From assembly GCF_006489205.2 (NCBI RefSeq), contig NZ_VFYR02000001.1:1024555-1088554 (forward strand): a stretch of 64,000 nt of DNA. Reading direction: 5' to 3'. Shown here piece after piece: positions 42,172 through 50,969 of the stretch. Position numbers and translations under genes: made by a program. The notes under the pieces were generated by a model. The model was given only the letters and a program-made list of their open reading frames with translations. It did no database searches and was not told the DNA's origin. How positions within the stretch are numbered: position 1 is the first letter of the stretch; each line of letters begins with the position of its first letter. This DNA is from Brevibacterium sp. XM4083. Lineage in GTDB: Bacteria; Actinomycetota; Actinomycetes; Actinomycetales; Brevibacteriaceae.

Positions 42172-43281
42172 GTGAACACACACTTCCACGCCATCATCCC
42201 CGCGGGCGGATCGGGCACCCGACTCTGGCCGCTCTCCCGCAAGGCGTCCCCGAAATTCCTCCATGATGTCCTCGGCACCGGTCGCAGCCTCCTCCAGTCG
42301 ACCTGGGACCGCGTGGCCCCGCTCGTCGGCGACGACAAGGTCTGGGTCGTCACCGGTGAGAGCCACGCCGAGCAGGTCGCCGAACAGCTTCCCCAGCTGT
42401 GCCCGAGCCGCATCGTCGCCGAACCCTCCCCGAAGGACTCGGCCGCCGCGATCGGGCTGGCGACCCTCCTCATCCACCGAACCGACCCCGAGGCGATCGT
42501 CGGGTCCTTCTCCGCCGATCACTCGATCACGAACGTCGACGAATTCCGTTCCGTCATCGAACAGGCCTGCGTCGCCGCCGAATCCGGCGACATCGTCACT
42601 GTCGGCATCATGCCGCGCAACCCCGCGACCGCGTACGGCTACATCAAGACCGGCAAACCCCTCGGCATCGCCGGTGCCCCGACCGCCCGCCGCGCACTCG
42701 CGTTCGCGGAGAAGCCGGCGGCGAGCACGGCCCGCCGCTACGTCGACTCGGGCCGCTACCGGTGGAACGCCGGGATGTTCATCGCGAAGGCCTCAGCGCT
42801 GCTTGAGATCCTCGCCGAGGAGGACCCCACGCTCTTCGCCGGCCTGTCCCGGATCGCCGAGGCGTGGGGGACGGATGCCCAGGAGTCCGTCCTCGCCGAG
42901 GTGTGGCCGGGGCTCGAGAAGCGCGCGATCGACTACGTCGTCGCCGAACCCGCCGCCGAGGCCGGTCGGGTCATCGTCATCCCCGGCGACTTCGGGTGGG
43001 ACGATGTCGGGGACTTCGACTCCGTGGCCCGGCTCCGCCAGCCCGTGCCCGGGGAGCCGCGCGGGGTCATCTCGATCGGCGGCTCGTGCGACCTCCTCGA
43101 GGTCGACGCCTCGGGGGTCGTCTTCTCCGAGCAGCCCCGCACGGTCGCGATCGTCGGCCTCGAGGACCTCGTCGTCGTCGACACCGAGGACGTCCTCCTC
43201 ATCACCTCCCGCTCCCACGCGCAGGACGTCAAGAAGGCCGTGTCCCTGGCCGGGGAACGGGGACTCGACGACCTGCTCTGA
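42172..43281 (+). CDS. manC: Mannose-1-phosphate guanylyltransferase
   Basis: 369 residues from GTG 42172. The nucleotidyltransferase signature AIIPAGGSGTRLWPLSRKASPKF, the VGSFSADHSI metal/sugar-nucleotide motif, ATAYGYIKTG, FAEKPAAST and RYRWNAGMFIAKA are classical for GDP-mannose pyrophosphorylases. It makes GDP-mannose from GTP and mannose 1-phosphate for mannosylated lipids and glycans. It lacks the isomerase domain of bifunctional ManC. Synteny next to sdhCDAB is common in Micrococcales. A long hairpin follows the stop. Confidence 0.92.
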   Translation: MNTHFHAIIPAGGSGTRLWPLSRKASPKFLHDVLGTGRSLLQSTWDRVAPLVGDDKVWVVTGESHAEQVAEQLPQLCPSRIVAEPSPKDSAAAIGLATLLIHRTDPEAIVGSFSADHSITNVDEFRSVIEQACVAAESGDIVTVGIMPRNPATAYGYIKTGKPLGIAGAPTARRALAFAEKPAASTARRYVDSGRYRWNAGMFIAKASALLEILAEEDPTLFAGLSRIAEAWGTDAQESVLAEVWPGLEKRAIDYVVAEPAAEAGRVIVIPGDFGWDDVGDFDSVARLRQPVPGEPRGVISIGGSCDLLEVDASGVVFSEQPRTVAIVGLEDLVVVDTEDVLLITSRSHAQDVKKAVSLAGERGLDDLL

Positions 43282-43351
43282 GGAGTCTCGGCCGAATTGA
43301 GGAGCCTCGTTCGCACCGTTGCGGGTGCCGCGCGGCCCGGCGAACGCGCTC

Positions 43352-43413
43352 CGGCTCACCCTGGTTTCGAGGGCTCTGTTCAGAAACTGAGCCCCCGAAA
43401 CCAGGGTGAGCCG
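43352..43413. terminator. Long near-perfect hairpin between convergent manC and hmp
   Basis: Outer 18-bp arms CGGCTCACCCTGGTTTCG (43352-43369) and its complement (43396-43413), plus inner GGGCTC/GAGCCC pairing. The placement 70 bases past manC and 30 bases past the hmp stop suits a bidirectional terminator, but no T-run is evident. Confidence 0.7.
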
Positions 43414-43443
43414 AACGGCGCTCGCAGGAGGAGCACGCTGCCC

Positions 43444-44652
43444 CTATGCGGGACTCTGGGCCCAGAGGTCGGGGCCGAAGACCTCGTAGTGGATCCGCTC
43501 GGAGGGCACACCCTTGGCGATGAACTCGGCGCGGGCGGCCTGCATGAACGGCAGCGGGCCGCACATGAACACCTCCGCCTCGGCGGGCACGGCGATACCG
43601 CTGAGATCCATGAAACCGCTGCGGGCCGGATGGAGGGTCGGGGCCTCGGTCGCGCCCTCCTCGTACCAGTTGATCGCCTGCGCGTCGGCCATCGCGAGCA
43701 CCTGGCGGCGCAGACCGGCGTAGAGCGCATGATGGGCGTGCGACCGATCGGCGTGGTAGAGGCGGACGGTCCGGTTCGGCTGCCGCCGCGAGAGGTCCTC
43801 CATGATCGCGGCGATCGGGGTGATCCCGATGCCGGCGGAGACGAGGACGAGCGGGGAGTCCGACTCCTCGAGGACGACGTCGCCGGCGGGCTGGGAGACC
43901 GTGAGCACGGTGCCCGGCTGCGCGTTGTCGAACAGCCACCCCGAGACGACGCCGTCCGGGGCGCCGCCGACGCCGCGCACCCGCTTGATCGTCACGCGCA
44001 GGGTATCGCCGCGCGGACCGGAGGAGATCGTGTACTGGCGCGGCTGCGTCGATCCGTCGGGCAGGTCGACGAGGATCGCCACGTACTGCCCGGTGAGGTG
44101 GGCCGGGACCTCGCCGGACACGGGCGCGAGGAGGAGGGAGAAGACCTCGTCGGACTCGTCGAAGCGCTCGACGACCCGGAAGTCGCGCCATGGATGCTCA
44201 GGCTCGGTGCCGCCGAGGGCGTAGAGTCGGGCCTCCTCGGCGATGAGCGCGGTCGCGAAGAGCCAGTAGACCTCGTCCCAGGCGGCGGCGACCTCCTCGG
44301 TGACGGCATCGCCTAGGACGGTTCTCACCGCGCCGAGGAGGTAGTGGCCGACGATGAGGTACTCGGAGGCGCGGACACCGAGCGACACATGCTTGTGCGC
44401 GATCCGCCGCAGGACGGGCGCGAATTCCGGGGCGTCGGGATCGATGAGCTGGACGGCGAAGGCGACCACGGAGGAGGCCAGTGCCTTCGGCTGCTCGCCG
44501 ATCGCCTGGTTGGCGAGGTTGAAGATGCCGAGCAGCTCGGGGTGCGCCTCGAACATCGTCGGATAGAACACCGAGGTGATCTCGTCGGCGTGCTCGGCGA
44601 CGACACCGGCGGTCGCGGCGACGACCTCGTGGGAGCGGGGGCTGAGTTCCAT
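43444..44652 (-). CDS. hmp: Flavohaemoprotein, nitric oxide dioxygenase
   Basis: 402 residues from ATG 44652, chosen because AAGG is 6 bases before it and abuts the in-frame ATG at 44658. Globin domain residues 1-135 with the proximal His in RIAHKHVSLGV and the EVYWLFATALI helix. The FAD domain has QPRQYTISSGPRGDTLRV and AGDVVLEE, and the NAD domain GIGITPIAAIMEDL with HYEVFGPDLW at the C-terminus. It converts NO to nitrate with O2 and NADH. Divergent from an HTH regulator with Cys residues, with a palindromic operator in between, so NO- or iron-sulphur-dependent control is likely. Confidence 0.93.
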   Translation of the reverse strand: MELSPRSHEVVAATAGVVAEHADEITSVFYPTMFEAHPELLGIFNLANQAIGEQPKALASSVVAFAVQLIDPDAPEFAPVLRRIAHKHVSLGVRASEYLIVGHYLLGAVRTVLGDAVTEEVAAAWDEVYWLFATALIAEEARLYALGGTEPEHPWRDFRVVERFDESDEVFSLLLAPVSGEVPAHLTGQYVAILVDLPDGSTQPRQYTISSGPRGDTLRVTIKRVRGVGGAPDGVVSGWLFDNAQPGTVLTVSQPAGDVVLEESDSPLVLVSAGIGITPIAAIMEDLSRRQPNRTVRLYHADRSHAHHALYAGLRRQVLAMADAQAINWYEEGATEAPTLHPARSGFMDLSGIAVPAEAEVFMCGPLPFMQAARAEFIAKGVPSERIHYEVFGPDLWAQSPA

Positions 44653-45041
44653 GGTCATCCTTGTCGATCGGTGGGTGGTGAGTGCGGTCTCTGCGGTGGC
44701 GATGGGTGGGCGCCCGGGCGGCGAGGGGAGGTGCTCATCCCCGGCGGCGGGTGGCGGTGGAGCCGACGGCCGGGTGAACCGTGCCGGGTGCGGTGTGCGG
44801 GCCCAGGACGGTTCGGCGGTTCCAGGGTGCCGGTTCGCCGAGGCGGCCCGCGCGCCTTTCGACCGTGTTTATTCGCAGGCTGTCGGGATCTCGGTGCGGT
44901 CTCCGGCGCTCACCGCCTCGGCGGTCCCGAGGCGGTTGCGGCATGGGCACACCGCCCCACCTGGGAGGCTGGCCCCCTTTTTTCTACACGGCGTAGAATC
45001 ACAGATGCAGTGCACGACTCTCCGACTTCGAGGATGTCCCC
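44653..45041. other. 389-bp divergent region between hmp and its putative regulator
   Basis: No gene. The only clear element is the palindrome at 44982-44998; a T6 run (44978-44983) precedes it. Confidence 0.5.
44982..44998. promoter_or_regulatory. Palindromic operator, probable autoregulatory site of the hmp-linked regulator
   Basis: TTCTAC-ACGGC-GTAGAA, perfect 6-5-6 inverted repeat, 44 bases before the regulator start codon. Its form resembles sites of ArsR/SufR-type dimers. Confidence 0.65.
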
Positions 45042-45680
45042 ATGCCGCGCAGAACGACCGATTACCGCGGTCTCACCGAACTCAACCGCGTCCGCCTCCT
45101 CGGTGCCGTTCAGCAGGGGCCTGACCGCACTCTCAAGGACCTCGCCGAGGCGGTCGGCCTTCACATCAACACGGCCAGGGACCACCTCGGCGTCCTCATC
45201 GACGAAGGACTCGTCAGTGCGCGGCCGCGACCGTCGGGAACCCGGGGGCGACCACCGACGGTCTACCGCGCAGTCGACGATGCGGAGATGAACCCGGCGG
45301 CGAAGAGTCGGATCGACCGGGCGAGGGCGCTGGGGCCGGTGCTCGCGCGGGTCGGCTACTCGTGTGTGCCCGAGCCCGTCCGGAGGCTCGGTGACGGAGC
45401 GGGGGAGCAGTTCGACGCACTCGTCGATCATCTCGACGACTCCGGACTCGAGCCCGTCGCCGACGACACCGGTCTGGGCATCGCGCTGGCCGCCTGCCCG
45501 CACCTCGAGCTCGTCGGGGATGAGCGGACGATGGCGTGCGCCGTGCATGCGCGCCTGCTCCACGATGTTCTCGCCCAGGTGCCGGGGCCCCTGCGGGTCG
45601 CCGAGGTCCAGCCGTTCCTCACCGCGACCACCTGCGAACTCCGCCTGCAGGCCGCCGGCGACGTGGCCCAACCAGCCTGA
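45042..45680 (+). CDS. HTH transcriptional regulator with conserved cysteines (SufR/ArsR-like)
   Basis: 212 residues from ATG 45042. The N-terminal winged helix (NRVRLLGAVQQGPDRTLKDL, AEAVGLHINTARDHLGVL, GLVSARPRPSGTRGRPP) is of the ArsR/SufR type. The C-terminal half contains four Cys (YSCVPE, AACPHLEL, TMACAVHARLL, TTCELRL) spaced as in SufR-like iron-sulphur regulators. Cys in such proteins hold a cluster that is lost on NO or oxidative stress. The position opposite hmp and the operator before its own gene suggest that it represses hmp until NO is present. A 23-bp tandem duplication spans the stop codon. Confidence 0.8.
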   Translation: MPRRTTDYRGLTELNRVRLLGAVQQGPDRTLKDLAEAVGLHINTARDHLGVLIDEGLVSARPRPSGTRGRPPTVYRAVDDAEMNPAAKSRIDRARALGPVLARVGYSCVPEPVRRLGDGAGEQFDALVDHLDDSGLEPVADDTGLGIALAACPHLELVGDERTMACAVHARLLHDVLAQVPGPLRVAEVQPFLTATTCELRLQAAGDVAQPA

Positions 45681-45708
45681 GCGGCGTGGCCCAACCGGCC
45701 TGAGCGGC
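45663..45708. repeat. 23-bp tandem duplication across the regulator stop codon
   Basis: GTGGCCCAACC(A/G)GCCTGAGCGGC at 45663-45685 and 45686-45708, one mismatch. The TGA stop of the regulator is inside the first copy, so the second is a non-coding echo of the C-terminal codons. Confidence 0.85.
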
Positions 45709-45811
45709 GGGCCCGGCCGCGCGATGCCGGCGACCACCGATGGTCACTCGACGTCACCGATCGTGTCGAATTTGGTCACCCGAGGCCCACACCCGCGTCC
45801 GAGTGTCTAGC

Positions 45812-47212
45812 ATGGCCTCAATGTCACTCAACCCCGATCCCCGCACCGCAGGCGGTGCGCCGCTCACCGAAGCGGCGACGGCCGACGCGGACCGCCCGAC
45901 CGCCACCCGCCCGAATGCGGCCGACGCCGAGGCGGCCGGCAACGATGCCGCACGCCCGGAAGCGGTGAATGCTGATGCGCCCCGCGCCGATGCGGCTCGC
46001 ACCTCCACCCCCGACGCCACCACGGCAGCCGCGATCGCCGAGCTCACGCCCGAACTCCTCGAGTTCCGCCGCGATATCCACGCGCACCCGGAGCTGTCCT
46101 TCCAGGAGTTCGCGACGACGGACAAGCTCGCCGCCCGACTCGAGGCCGCCGGGCTCACTCCGCGGCGCCTCGAGGGCTCGGGTCTCGTCTGCGACGTCGG
46201 CGAGGGACCGATCGCGCTCGCCCTGCGCGCCGACATCGACGCCCTGCCCATCGACGACCTCATCGCCGAGGACTTCGCCTCCACTGTGCCCGGGGTCGCC
46301 CACGCGTGCGGTCACGATGTCCATCTCACGGGCCTCCTCGGCGCGGGCATCGCCCTGCAGCGGGCCCACGAGACGACCCCGGGCGGCCTCGGCGGGCGGG
46401 TGCGCCTGATCTTCCAACCCGGCGAAGAGGTCACCCCGGGCGGGGCGCTGCGCGTCATCTCCCAGGGCGCCCTCGACGACGTGCCGGAGATCTACGCCGT
46501 CCACTGCGACCCCAACGTCGACGTCGGCCGGATCGGCTCACGCATCGGTGCGATCACCGCGGCCGGCGACACCGTCACCATCCGGCTCACCGGCCACGGC
46601 GGCCACACCTCGAGGCCCCACCTCACCGAGGACCTCGTCTACGCCCTCGGCAAGCTCGCGACCGACCTGCCCTCGACGCTCGGACGCCTCATCGACCCCC
46701 GCCATGCGATCTCGCTCGTCTGGGGCGAGATCAGCGCCGGTCACGCCGCGAACGTCGTGCCCTCGGAGGGGATCCTCCGCGGGACGCTGCGGTGCCTCGA
46801 CGTCGACGGATGGAATCAGGTCGCCGAGGTGCTCCCCGAGCTCGTCGAGCGCATCGCCGGCCCGTACGGGGTCAAGGTCGACCTCGAGCACCGCCGCGGC
46901 GTCCCCCCGGTGGTCAACACCGAGGACCAGGTCGCCCTCATCGAGTCGGCCGTGCGGACCGAACTCGGCGAGAACTCCGTGCAGCTGACCCCGCAGTCGA
47001 TGGGCGGCGAGGACTTCGCGTGGTACCTCACGCACTGCCCGGGCGCGCTCGTGCGCATGGGCACCCGCACCCCCGGCGGCATCACGTACGACATCCACCA
47101 GGGCGACCTCCTCATCGACGAGGGAAGCGTGCCGATCGCCGCACGGATCTTCACCGCGACCGCGCTCAAGGTCCTCGACGGCAAGCGCGAGGCGCTCCAG
47201 CCCACGGGATAG
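45812..47212 (+). CDS. M20-family amidohydrolase (hippurate/IAA-amino-acid hydrolase type)
   Basis: 466 residues from ATG 45812, with ATG 45821 also possible; neither has a strong ribosome site. The first 65 residues are an Ala/Asp/Thr-rich low-complexity extension not usual in the family. The catalytic domain starts at TPELLEFRRDIHAHPELSF. Metal-site motifs follow: ALRADIDALPI, HACGHDVHLTGLLGAG, IFQPGEEVTPGGA, the dimerisation-domain HGGHTSRP, and C-terminal SMGGEDFAWYL. It hydrolyses N-acyl amino acids or related amides in the cytosol using two divalent metals. Distinct from LysK, which also belongs to the M20 clan but lies in lysW operons; this gene is far from the AmCP cluster. Confidence 0.87.
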   Translation: MASMSLNPDPRTAGGAPLTEAATADADRPTATRPNAADAEAAGNDAARPEAVNADAPRADAARTSTPDATTAAAIAELTPELLEFRRDIHAHPELSFQEFATTDKLAARLEAAGLTPRRLEGSGLVCDVGEGPIALALRADIDALPIDDLIAEDFASTVPGVAHACGHDVHLTGLLGAGIALQRAHETTPGGLGGRVRLIFQPGEEVTPGGALRVISQGALDDVPEIYAVHCDPNVDVGRIGSRIGAITAAGDTVTIRLTGHGGHTSRPHLTEDLVYALGKLATDLPSTLGRLIDPRHAISLVWGEISAGHAANVVPSEGILRGTLRCLDVDGWNQVAEVLPELVERIAGPYGVKVDLEHRRGVPPVVNTEDQVALIESAVRTELGENSVQLTPQSMGGEDFAWYLTHCPGALVRMGTRTPGGITYDIHQGDLLIDEGSVPIAARIFTATALKVLDGKREALQPTG

Positions 47213-47297
47213 CCACGGGACAGCACTGGGCGGCCGCCTGCCCTCCCGCGACCGGCCTGACGGACGGCACTCAGCCCAGCCGGATACCCTGTCTGTC

Positions 47298-48446
47298 ATG
47301 AGAACCACGCTCGTGACCAGGATGGCAGGTGCCGGCCTCGGGGTGCTCAGCCTCCTCGGCGCCAGTGCGTGCTCGGTGACGACCCCCGCCGCGGCCCCTG
47401 ATCCGACGACGGCCTGCATGATCTCCGCACCCGCCGGATTCGAGGACCATTCGGCCGGTGCGCTCACCCTCGCCGAGACCGAGCTCGCCCGGTCGGCCGG
47501 GGTCTTCACCGCCACCTCGAGCCAGCGGGTCTCGGATGTCTCGGCCACCTCGGCGGCACTCGCCCGCACACCGGGGGAGGAGTGCACGCTGACAACCGTC
47601 GTCGGACCGGGCGGGGCGAAGGAACTCGACTCCTACGCGCGGGAGAACCCGGACGCGCTCTTCCTCGGGGTCGCGAGCGGGCGCGAGGATCTGCCCGACA
47701 ATGTGCTCAGCATCGACTTCGACCTCGTGCCCCCCGCCTTCATTGCCGGCTACATCGCGGCGACGGCGAGCGAGTCCGGTGAGGTCGCCGCGTTCGTCTC
47801 CCGCGGCTTCCCCCAGGCCGAGGAGATCCTCTCCGCCTTCGACGCGGGAGTCGCCCTCTACAACGAGGAGGCCGACGAGGAGACCGCGGACGTCACCTCG
47901 TTCCGTGACTCGCGGATCGCCGCGCGCACGGTCGACGACACCGAGGAGGGCGGACGGGAGTTCTTCGACTCCGCATCCCGCGCCGATGCCGACGTCATCG
48001 TGCCCTTCGGATCGGCGGCCGCGATGGGCGTGCTCGGCGCCGCCGACGAGACGCGGACGGCTGCGGCCACCGCCACCCCGGACCCCGCCGACGACGCCGA
48101 ACCGCCGGTGCTGCCGAAGCTCATCTGGTATGGCGCCTCCGGGGACTTCAGCGATGCCGTCGTCGCGACGATCGAACCGAACATCCGCCGCGGCCTGCGC
48201 ACGATGTTCCCCGAGTGGCCGCAGAGCAAGAACCCCGACGAGATCGTCGAACCCGGCGACGTCGACCCCGAGGAGATGAACGGGATCCTCGTCGCCGAAC
48301 GCCGGTACGAGGGCACGATCGACAACGGCGGGATCGGGATCTCGGCCGAGGACGGCTTCCTCAGCCGGGTCTCCGACGCCGGGCGCAGCATCACCGACCT
48401 GCGCGAGCGGATCAAGAGCGGCGACATCGATCCGACGCAGGAGTGA
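47298..48446 (+). CDS. BMP-family-like substrate-binding lipoprotein
   Basis: 382 residues with a lipoprotein signal (LGVLSLLGASACSVT, lipid Cys about residue 27). The mature part shows a periplasmic-binding fold of the BMP/Med type: PDALFLGVASG, NVLSIDFDLVPPAFIAGYIAA, VAAFVSRGFPQAEEILSAFDAGV, REFFDSASRADADVIVPFG. BMP proteins bind nucleosides for ABC import; no ABC genes are adjacent, but the next gene is adenosine deaminase, which supports a purine-nucleoside link. An Ala/Thr/Pro/Asp-rich insertion near residues 250-270 is not typical. Confidence 0.7.
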   Translation: MRTTLVTRMAGAGLGVLSLLGASACSVTTPAAAPDPTTACMISAPAGFEDHSAGALTLAETELARSAGVFTATSSQRVSDVSATSAALARTPGEECTLTTVVGPGGAKELDSYARENPDALFLGVASGREDLPDNVLSIDFDLVPPAFIAGYIAATASESGEVAAFVSRGFPQAEEILSAFDAGVALYNEEADEETADVTSFRDSRIAARTVDDTEEGGREFFDSASRADADVIVPFGSAAAMGVLGAADETRTAAATATPDPADDAEPPVLPKLIWYGASGDFSDAVVATIEPNIRRGLRTMFPEWPQSKNPDEIVEPGDVDPEEMNGILVAERRYEGTIDNGGIGISAEDGFLSRVSDAGRSITDLRERIKSGDIDPTQE

Positions 48447-48487
48447 GAACGACCCGTTGCTGCGGTGATGACCGATAGACTTGGCTC

Positions 48488-49594
48488 GTGTTGAATACTC
48501 CCGCCGGCGTCGCCCACGACGATCCGATCCTGCAGCTGCCCAAAGTCTCCCTCCACGATCACCTCGACGGCGGTCTGCGGCCGGCGACGATCATCGAACT
48601 CGCCGCGCAGATCGGCCACGAACTGCCCGCCACGGAACCCGACGCCCTGGCCCAGTGGTTCACCGATTCCGCGAACTCCGGCGACCTCGTCCGCTACCTC
48701 GAGACGTTCGCCCACACGACCGCGGTCATGCAGACGCGGGAGGGCCTCATCCGCGTCGCGCGGGAATGGGTGCTCGACCAGGTCGCCGACGGCGTCTTCT
48801 ACGCCGAGGCCCGGTGGGCCCCCGAACAGCACCTCGCCGGGGGACTCGACCTCGACGAGGTCGTCGAAGCGGTGCAGGAGGGCCTCGAGGCCGGTGTCGC
48901 CGAGGCGGCCGCTGAGGGCAGGCTCATCACCGTCGGACAGATCCTCACCGCGATGCGCCAGGCCGACAACTCGATGGCCATCGCCGAACTCGCGATCCGC
49001 CACCGGGAGAAGGGCGCGGACACCGGCGTCGTCGGCTTCGACATCGCCGGACCGGAGAACGGCTTCCCGCCGTCTGTCCACCTCTCGGCGTTCAACGCCC
49101 TCCACCAGGCCTACGTTCCGCTCACCATCCACGCCGGTGAGGCCGCCGGCAAGGAATCGATCCACGAGGCGGTCACCGTCTGCCACACACAGCGCATCGG
49201 GCACGGCGCGAGGATCGTCGAGGACATGGACATCGTCGACGGGGAGGGTCAGCTCGGCAGCCTCGCCGCCTGGGTCCTCGACCAGCAGATCCCGCTCGAG
49301 CTGTGCCCGAGCTCGAACCTCCAGACCGACATCGGCGGGACGATCGCCAGCCACCCGATCACCGGCCTCAAGGACCTCGGCTTCGCTGTGACGATCAACC
49401 CCGACAACCGCCTGATGTCCGGAACCTCGATGACCCGTGAGATGCGGCTGCTCGTCGACGAGGCCGGCTGGACGCAGACCGACCTCGAATGGGCTACCGT
49501 CAACGCCGTGACCGCGGCGTTCCTTCCCCTCGACGTGCGCGAGCGGATGCTCGACGAGATCCTCATCCCCGGATTCGCCCGGGTGACGGTGTGA
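48488..49594 (+). CDS. add: Adenosine deaminase
   Basis: 368 residues from GTG 48488 (TTG next to it). Family motifs: LPKVSLHDHLDGGLRP with the zinc His pair, AEARWAPEQH, TIHAGEAAGKESIHEAV, RIGHGARIVED and LELCPSSNLQTDIGG, and a C-terminal TINPDNRLMSGT with the zinc Asp. It converts adenosine or deoxyadenosine to inosine and ammonia for purine salvage. It follows the BMP-like lipoprotein, which may bring nucleosides in. The stop overlaps the start of the next gene (GTGA). Confidence 0.92.
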   Translation: MLNTPAGVAHDDPILQLPKVSLHDHLDGGLRPATIIELAAQIGHELPATEPDALAQWFTDSANSGDLVRYLETFAHTTAVMQTREGLIRVAREWVLDQVADGVFYAEARWAPEQHLAGGLDLDEVVEAVQEGLEAGVAEAAAEGRLITVGQILTAMRQADNSMAIAELAIRHREKGADTGVVGFDIAGPENGFPPSVHLSAFNALHQAYVPLTIHAGEAAGKESIHEAVTVCHTQRIGHGARIVEDMDIVDGEGQLGSLAAWVLDQQIPLELCPSSNLQTDIGGTIASHPITGLKDLGFAVTINPDNRLMSGTSMTREMRLLVDEAGWTQTDLEWATVNAVTAAFLPLDVRERMLDEILIPGFARVTV

Positions 49595-50028
49595 GACCGG
49601 GGAGCACCGACGCTGGATCCGGCGGGGGAGTCGAACCCGCCGGACACGGTGTTCCCACGCCGCGGGCGATGCTCCTCCCCGTCATCGTCCTCCTCCTTCA
49701 GGCCCTCGTCCTCGCGGGCACGGCCGTGTCGTTCATCGTCACGGCGTTCTCGGCGGGATCGCTTGCGACCTCCCTCATCGGGCTCGCCGTCATGTTCCTC
49801 ATCTTCACCGCCGGGCTGCTCGCCGCCGCCCGCGGGTCGTGGCGTCTGCACCGCTGGGCCCGGCCCGCGGCGATCGCGTTCGAACTCCTCGTCATCGTCT
49901 TCGGCTTCAGCACGATCGGCGGTTCGCTGTGGTTCGGCCTCGCGTGCCTCATCACGGCCATCGCCGTCATCCTCGGCTACTTCACCCCGCCGGTCGTCGA
50001 CGCCTACAACCGCGCGCTCGCCGAATGA
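49591..50028 (+). CDS. Small membrane protein, function unknown
   Basis: 145 residues from GTG 49591 overlapping the add stop; ATG 49669 is an alternative that would skip the Gly/Pro-rich head. Four hydrophobic segments (MLLPVIVLLLQALVLAG, LIGLAVMFLIFTAGLLAA, AIAFELLVIVFGFS, FGLACLITAIAVILGYF) and a short tail. No family name can be given. Translational coupling to add is the only functional hint. Confidence 0.65.
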   Translation: MRPGSTDAGSGGGVEPAGHGVPTPRAMLLPVIVLLLQALVLAGTAVSFIVTAFSAGSLATSLIGLAVMFLIFTAGLLAAARGSWRLHRWARPAAIAFELLVIVFGFSTIGGSLWFGLACLITAIAVILGYFTPPVVDAYNRALAE

Positions 50029-50084
50029 ACCGACGTCAGTCCGCGGCCTGAACCCGCTGGGCCGTCAGCGTCTCCGCCGGGACG

Positions 50085-50795
50085 TCACTGACCGAGGTAC
50101 TCCCCGCACGCCTCGGTGAGGTAGTCGCCGGCCACGCCGCCCTCCTGGCTGAGGCTCTGAGCGGTCCTCTGGATGCCCCTCCACACCTGCGGGGACGCAC
50201 CCCACTGCTGACGGAACTCCTCGCGCTTCGACGGGTCGTTCGACAGGTCCTCGGCGGCCAGGGAGATCCGATCCTGGGCATCATCGGCCGTGCAGCGCTC
50301 CTCGTCGTTCGGTCCCTGCGGGTCGAGTTCGGGAATGTCATCGGAGTTGACGGTCGTCAGCGTGTACGCGGACTCGCCGATCTCCTCGACGTCGAAGAGG
50401 CCGTGGATCTGAAGAAACGGGGACTTGTCGCGGTTGACGTTCGCGCCGTCGACGGTGACGCTCACGCTGTTGGGGGTGTCGGCGGTGACGGTGACCTCAC
50501 CGGACTCCGGGAGGTCGGGGTTCGCCGTGCGCACCCACACCTTGAGGTACGCAGGAGTCTGATCCGCCGCGGCGGTCGAGAGCCCCTGCCACAGCGGATC
50601 GGTGTCCTTCGCACCGCCGGGGGAGGAGTCGACGACCGTGACGGCGGGGGCGTCGTCGGGGGTGGCGATCGGGGTGACCTCCTCCTCGCTGACCGAGGGC
50701 CGGGGCTGCGGTCGGGTCTCGTTCGACGTGGGCACACACGCGGAGGTGGCGAGAACGGCGGCGGTGGTCAGGGCGGCGAGAGAGCGAAAGCGCAT
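50085..50795 (-). CDS. Hypothetical lipoprotein
   Basis: 236 residues with a lipoprotein signal peptide (LAALTTAAVLATSACVP, Cys about residue 20), then a Pro/Ser/Glu-rich linker of 35 residues. A beta-rich domain follows (YLKVWVRTANPDLPESGEVT, NSVSVTVDGANVN), then a C-terminal helical part with two Cys (ERCTADDAQD, TEACGEYLG) that may pair. No family recognised. Monocistronic, convergent with the upstream membrane-protein gene. Confidence 0.65.
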   Translation of the reverse strand: MRFRSLAALTTAAVLATSACVPTSNETRPQPRPSVSEEEVTPIATPDDAPAVTVVDSSPGGAKDTDPLWQGLSTAAADQTPAYLKVWVRTANPDLPESGEVTVTADTPNSVSVTVDGANVNRDKSPFLQIHGLFDVEEIGESAYTLTTVNSDDIPELDPQGPNDEERCTADDAQDRISLAAEDLSNDPSKREEFRQQWGASPQVWRGIQRTAQSLSQEGGVAGDYLTEACGEYLGQ

Positions 50796-50969
50796 GGTTC
50801 CTCGTGCGGGTCGTGGGAAGCGGACACGGTCGGATGGGACCGGCGGGAGGCGGCGAGGACGGCGCGGGATCCGCTGCGGTTCCGCGCCGAGGACCGACCC
50901 CGCTCTCCAGCGTAATCGGCGGTCGGCTCACACCCGGGCAGGACGCGCTGGGAGGGCCGTCATCGGCGC

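Noticed and set aside
45812-47212. M20 hydrolase as the missing LysK of the AmCP operon
   Set aside because: It lies 30 kb away in core-like sequence and resembles amidohydrolases of N-acyl amino acids, not a lysW-linked peptidase.
49618-49650. GGGGGAGTCGAACCCGCC resembling the T-arm of a tRNA
   Set aside because: No acceptor, D or anticodon stem can be built around it, and it lies within the start of a coding frame coupled to add.
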